From Anastatus disparis (Eukaryota; Arthropoda; Insecta; Hymenoptera; Eupelmidae), in assembly GCA_017163975.1 (NCBI GenBank), contig JAFFSR010000346.1, positions 1,612,501 through 1,676,500 of the forward strand: 64,000 nucleotides of DNA. The letters are read 5' to 3'. The position numbers and the translations under genes are program-made. The first letter of the stretch is position 1. Each line of letters starts with the position of its first letter. Below are positions 60,149-64,000 of this stretch, in pieces. The notes beneath the pieces were generated by a model that was not told the origin of the DNA, made no database searches, and was given only the letters and a program-made list of their open reading frames with translations.

Positions 60149-60560
60149 CTTTCTTCTTCTTTCTTCTTTTTCTTTAATTGGCCTTTCGATTTTTCATCAT
60201 AGGCCATCAATTTTTACCCCGAGGGGACTTTTTATTACTAATTTTTTGTGTTGTTCCGAGGAACTCTCTATTTTGTGTTTTGTGTTCTTTGAGTTCTCTT
60301 CCCCACGGATAACTACGAAAATTGTTTTTCCCAATTTTCCCAGGGAGTCAAAACCCCGATCCACTAGGACGCAAGCCAGCTGCCTTAAGCAACTGAGTTA
60401 CTTTTCGTCCTTTAACGACGGAGCTCGTAAGTGTGTTCATAGGAACAAAGCACATGCAACAGAGGTGCTTGCTTGAAAAACAGCCGCGAGCGGGATTCGA
60501 TCCACGGTCCCCCGAGAATACGAATCCAATGCTCTTACCGACTGTGCCACAGACCGACTC
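60149..60560 (-). mobile_element. tRNA-derived SINE (412 bp)
   Basis: Flanked by a 13-bp duplication TAATCATTTTTTT (60136-60148 and 60561-60573). The minus-strand head, near 60,555-60,480, has an A box (TGGCACAGTCGG) and a B box (GATCGAATCCC) with tRNA-like spacing, so it is read by RNA polymerase III from the right. The 3' tail is AAGAAAGAAG-rich. The frame at 60099-60476 is not a gene. Confidence 0.85.
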
Positions 60561-60821
60561 TAATCATTTTTTTCCCTGAAAATCCTGATGTTTTAGAGAG
60601 AAATTCATAAAAATAGTTCTTGTTGTAAATGAAGAGCAGAGTTAGCATGATTCTTTACAGACCTGAATTTTGAAGTTTTCTATTGGTTCTTATATGTATT
60701 ACATGGTAATTGAAATTACTCATTGTTCGCCACTTCAGAAATTTCTTTTCGCGGGCTTATTTTTTTCTATTTTACGTAAACTTAAAAATTAATTTTTGGC
60801 CATGTAAGTTAGAGTCATCAA

Positions 60822-62089
60822 CAGTGCCGTCTTATAACGCTATGGGGCCCTAGACATAACAGTGATGGGGGCCCATGTAAGGGCATTGAAAGTGGGATTT
60901 TTATTTGATTCCTGATTTTCTTAAAGAAGTCCTGGGCTCAACTAAGAAGGCTATGTTTTTACATTTTTTATTATTCCTCTCAAAGTTATTTTCTTTGTCT
61001 TTGGTTTTGGTTTTTCGTCTTTCAAAAATACAAATCAACCAAAATATCATGAAATTCTTTTTGAAAGTTACTTTTTGAAAAATTGATTTCATATGACTGG
61101 TAGAATCTTAAATAATTTAAAATAACTAAGGAAATATCAAATTTATATATTACGTATTAAACATAAAATAAATTTATTTTTATTTTCATGCTTATTTTAT
61201 TAAAATTTAATGTTTTAATGTTTCGTAACTTACATTATTTTGTTGAATTTATTTATATTCAAACATGAGACTACATTTAAAATAAAAATTCACGATCTTT
61301 GAATTCAAATGCATGCACTTCCATGCGCACACTTGGAATAATGGAATAATGAAATATTTTACAAATGCATATAATATATAAATTTATATATTAGAGTTAC
61401 AGTATATTTTTTATACTCAAAAGAACTCTAAATAAAATTCTTCATTCTAGTTTCCTCGATCGTTCCCTTTACAAATTTTGCAAAGGAAACTTTTTGTTTG
61501 CAAAATTCGATACAAGAGAAAGATGGAAAATTCAATAATATTTTATTTATTATATAAATAATTAATTTTTAACAATTTAATGAAGGTGCTACTATTTTAT
61601 TTATAATTATTTTCTTTACTATCACTAATAATAATTAGTTAATAAATAATAGATGACGCTTTATAATTTAAACATTTCATGTGTATTTTTTTAATATATG
61701 CTGTGAATTTTATATATTATTTTTTCGCACTTTATGTGTAAAATTTGTTTCGACGCACGCTTTTATAAAAATGCGTGTCAAAAAACAAGCTTTTTGCACG
61801 TCGTACGAAAAAGTTTCGTTCAATAATTGTTAAAGAAAATGATTTTAATCTCGTGTCAACTTTTTACCTTCGCTTCGCTCGGGCGCAAACGCCCTCGTGA
61901 GGTTTAAATCACTTTCTGGCACATGTATCAAAATAATTATTTCAAGTCTTATTAAGAAAATTAAAATATTTAAAAAACAATACTTTATATTTTTTAAAAA
62001 TTAAAAAAAAAATTTTGCTGATGCGGGGCCCTTAAAACAAGGGGGCCCTAGGCACGAGCCTATAATGCCTATTGGGAAAGACGGCACTG
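60822..62089. mobile_element. hAT-type non-autonomous element (1,268 bp)
   Basis: Exact 8-bp duplication GTCATCAA (60814-60821 and 62090-62097). Ends CAGTGCCGTCTTATAACG and CTATTGGGAAAGACGGCACTG (3' end), with GGGGCCCTAG subterminal repeats on both sides. Duplication length and CAGTG ends are typical of hAT elements. No transposase frame. The interior carries the block shared with 1833-2050 (about 61,745-61,930). Confidence 0.9.
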
Positions 62090-62669
62090 GTCATCAATAA
62101 GGAGTTATGACATTTTATATATATATATTTTTTCATGTATAATTTATTTTTAATATAAAAATTAATCATACGTGAAAATATACATTTATATTCAATATAA
62201 AAAAAAATCATACATGAAAATATATATTTCAAACTGTCGTTACTCCTTACACAATCAAAAATTTATTTTAAAATTCATGTAAAATAGAAAAAAATAAGCC
62301 CTCGAAAAGCAATTTCTGAAGTAGTAAACAATGAGTAATTTCAATTACCATGTAATACATGTAAGAACCAATAGAAAACTTCAAAATTTAGGTCTGTGAA
62401 AAATCATGCCGACTCTCCTCTTCATTTACAACAAGAAGTATTCTTATGCATTTTTCTCTAAAACATCAGGATTTTCAGGAAAAAAATTGATTAAGTTGGG
62501 ACTTTACCAAAAATTTTGAAAAATTTCTAAATTTTAAGGATCTATGGCTATCCTTCCCCTCTAAATCCTTGAAAATTTTTTCACACATTTAAGGTAACGG
62601 AAAGAATATATTCTTAGAGTTTCAGTGATTTTTATTTTTCTGCTCTTCCAGTTGGTGTGAAATGTCCCA

Positions 62670-64000
62670 TATATATATAATCATCAAGAAAAGTTTGTTA
62701 TAAAAAGAACTAAAATAAAAATTTGAGTTATTTCTAATAATTGTATACTTAAATTTATTTATAGTTATTTACGGATATTTGTAGTATCTACATTTAAAAA
62801 ATGTATAAATGATAATAAACAATTATTATTCATCTTCAGCTTAACGCTTTTTTATTGTTATATACAGTTTTCAATATTTTCTGATAATCATTTATTTGTT
62901 TCCAGTATTATTCTACTTTTACAAAATAATATTCATACAAGCTGATAAAATATTTTGCTATAAGATAATATATATATATATAAAAAGAGTACTCTCCGTT
63001 AAGATACACGGAGAAAGATTTTTTCTTTAAAACAAAGTGTAAAATTTAGCGACCTCTTACGGCAGAGTGCTTGCTTACTATAATAGAAAGAATTTCATGT
63101 TATTTATATAGTCTATTATTCATCTTGTTACTATATGTTAGTGGCTCGTGATTTCACGGTCGAGCACTCTGATTTTCTATGCATTGTATTGAGGCATCAA
63201 GTATTGAAGTGTAAACTATAAGAATATAAGGTGAATCGCCGAAATGTGCACTGAGAAATCAAGTGCACGCATGTCCAAGAAACGTTCACATGAATGAAAA
63301 ATTTGCGTAAAGGAAAAGCACTTCCAAGAACGAACCCTTCATTCTATTACAGTGGCCTTACCCGGAATTTCTAGATGTAAATTTTTATACATATACGTAG
63401 GAAAACGTACACTGAGTTTTAAAGAAAAAATCTTTATGCGAGTAGGTAAAATGCCCCCCTCACAGATTTCAAAACTAATATTTGTTCTTGTTTTCATAGT
63501 AATTAAGATTAGGTTTTGCTTATTAATCCCGCAAAAATCATATGACTAGGTCTTAGCACTCCACTTTACTGTGATTTTTCGCGATTCCCAGAAAGTAGTT
63601 TTTCCAACCTAAAAATAACATTTAAATCATAAAATCTCCGTAACTTTGCTTAGGGGCTACAAGTGATTTTCTGGGCTTAAAATTTGTATTTTTAAAAAAC
63701 AAATCAAGTTTATGATGACCAAAAATTCGATTCTGGCATGGTGCCATGGCAAAAAACTCGAAAAACCATTTTTTGTATGGGTTTTTTGTCGGTTATTGGT
63801 CTCTAGCAATTCACAAATCATTTTTAGAGAAAAAAAATAGCTTCATTCTCCGTGAAAAAATACATTGAAAATATGAATGATAACTTTAGGAATACTTGGA
63901 TGCTGTTACAAAACAATTAAAAAAATAAAATAATTCTGAAATTGTTACATAGCTTTTTTGCATCGTTGCTGCATTTTATGTTTTTATGACCTCGGTCATC
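62670..64000. other. AT-rich right edge, nothing supported
   Basis: No gene, RNA or complete repeat recognised. A GC-richer stretch around 63,210-63,480 has one short frame without recognisable motifs. A run with GCCATGGCACCATGCCAGAA near 63,735-63,755 looks repeat-derived but is cut off by the window end. Confidence 0.4.

Larger units (their letters stand above)
59956..62669. mobile_element. TA-flanked inverted-repeat element hosting a SINE and a hAT-type element
   Basis: Ends TGGGACATTTCACACCAACT and its inverse, embedded in TATATA on both sides (TA duplication possible, as for Tc1/mariner). Left arm 59,956-60,821 (minus the SINE) pairs with 62,098-62,669. Without its guests it would be about 1 kb. 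No transposase of its own. Confidence 0.8.

Noticed and set aside
60099..60476. 125-residue frame
   Set aside because: Covers the SINE body; no protein motif.
60480..60560. Functional tRNA gene
   Set aside because: Only the A and B boxes are tRNA-like; it is the head of a 412-bp SINE with its own target duplication, and a clean cloverleaf was not evident.

Overview
The window is AT-rich eukaryotic nuclear DNA. GT-AG introns, a tRNA-derived SINE, satellite DNA, dense non-autonomous DNA transposons and a Polinton whose TATA/TCAGT promoter resembles arthropod promoters point to an arthropod, most likely an insect. The species cannot be named from sequence alone. Host genes are scarce: a last exon with an extended PHD finger (43.07-43.27 kb), a possible first exon near 43.9 kb, and a small spliced gene with C2H2 fingers (4.5-5.5 kb). 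Nearly everything else is nested mobile DNA.

Layout. 0.7-6.1 kb: fold-back MITEs, most flanked by TTAA, plus the zinc-finger locus. 6.5-11.2 kb: a 4.7-kb element with arms of 1.6-2 kb; each arm carries a different later TTAA insertion that the other lacks. 12.13-40.38 kb: a four-level nest. A roughly 400-bp TTAA MITE (an undisturbed relative sits at 58,317-58,718) was split by a fold-back element with an 8-bp GTACATAA duplication. The arms of that element are made of a tandem repeat of about 162 bp. One arm received a 16.9-kb Polinton/adintovirus-type element with a 6-bp CATGGG duplication, and another satellite unit received a 381-bp TTAA MITE. 40.4-46 kb: microsatellites, the PHD exon and two fold-back elements. 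46.03-53.14 kb: a near-perfect 7.1-kb palindrome. 53.66-58.3 kb: a decayed Helitron on the minus strand, broken by a fold-back insertion with a TTA duplication. 58.7-59.7 kb: a broken Ulp1-type protease gene. 59.96-62.67 kb: a TA-flanked inverted-repeat element containing a SINE and a hAT-type element with an exact 8-bp duplication.

The Polinton (22,026-38,929) carries a recognisable set of replication, integration and virion genes. On the plus strand are a four-exon Ser-rich gene, protein-primed DNA polymerase B (one intron), an acidic protein and a small protein that is perhaps ssDNA-binding. On the minus strand are a core-domain integrase with chromodomain, a fibre-like protein, a DUF8207-like protein and a packaging ATPase. 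Back on the plus strand are a phospholipase A2-like protein running into an adenain-like protease, a minor capsid protein, a 48-residue basic protein and the major capsid protein. Two related genes of an unnamed family lie near the two ends. Polymerase, ATPase and both capsid proteins are intact. The integrase/chromodomain frame is split at a slippery A-run, and the PLA2/protease region has one stop and two frame breaks, so this copy is probably recent but not fully competent by itself.
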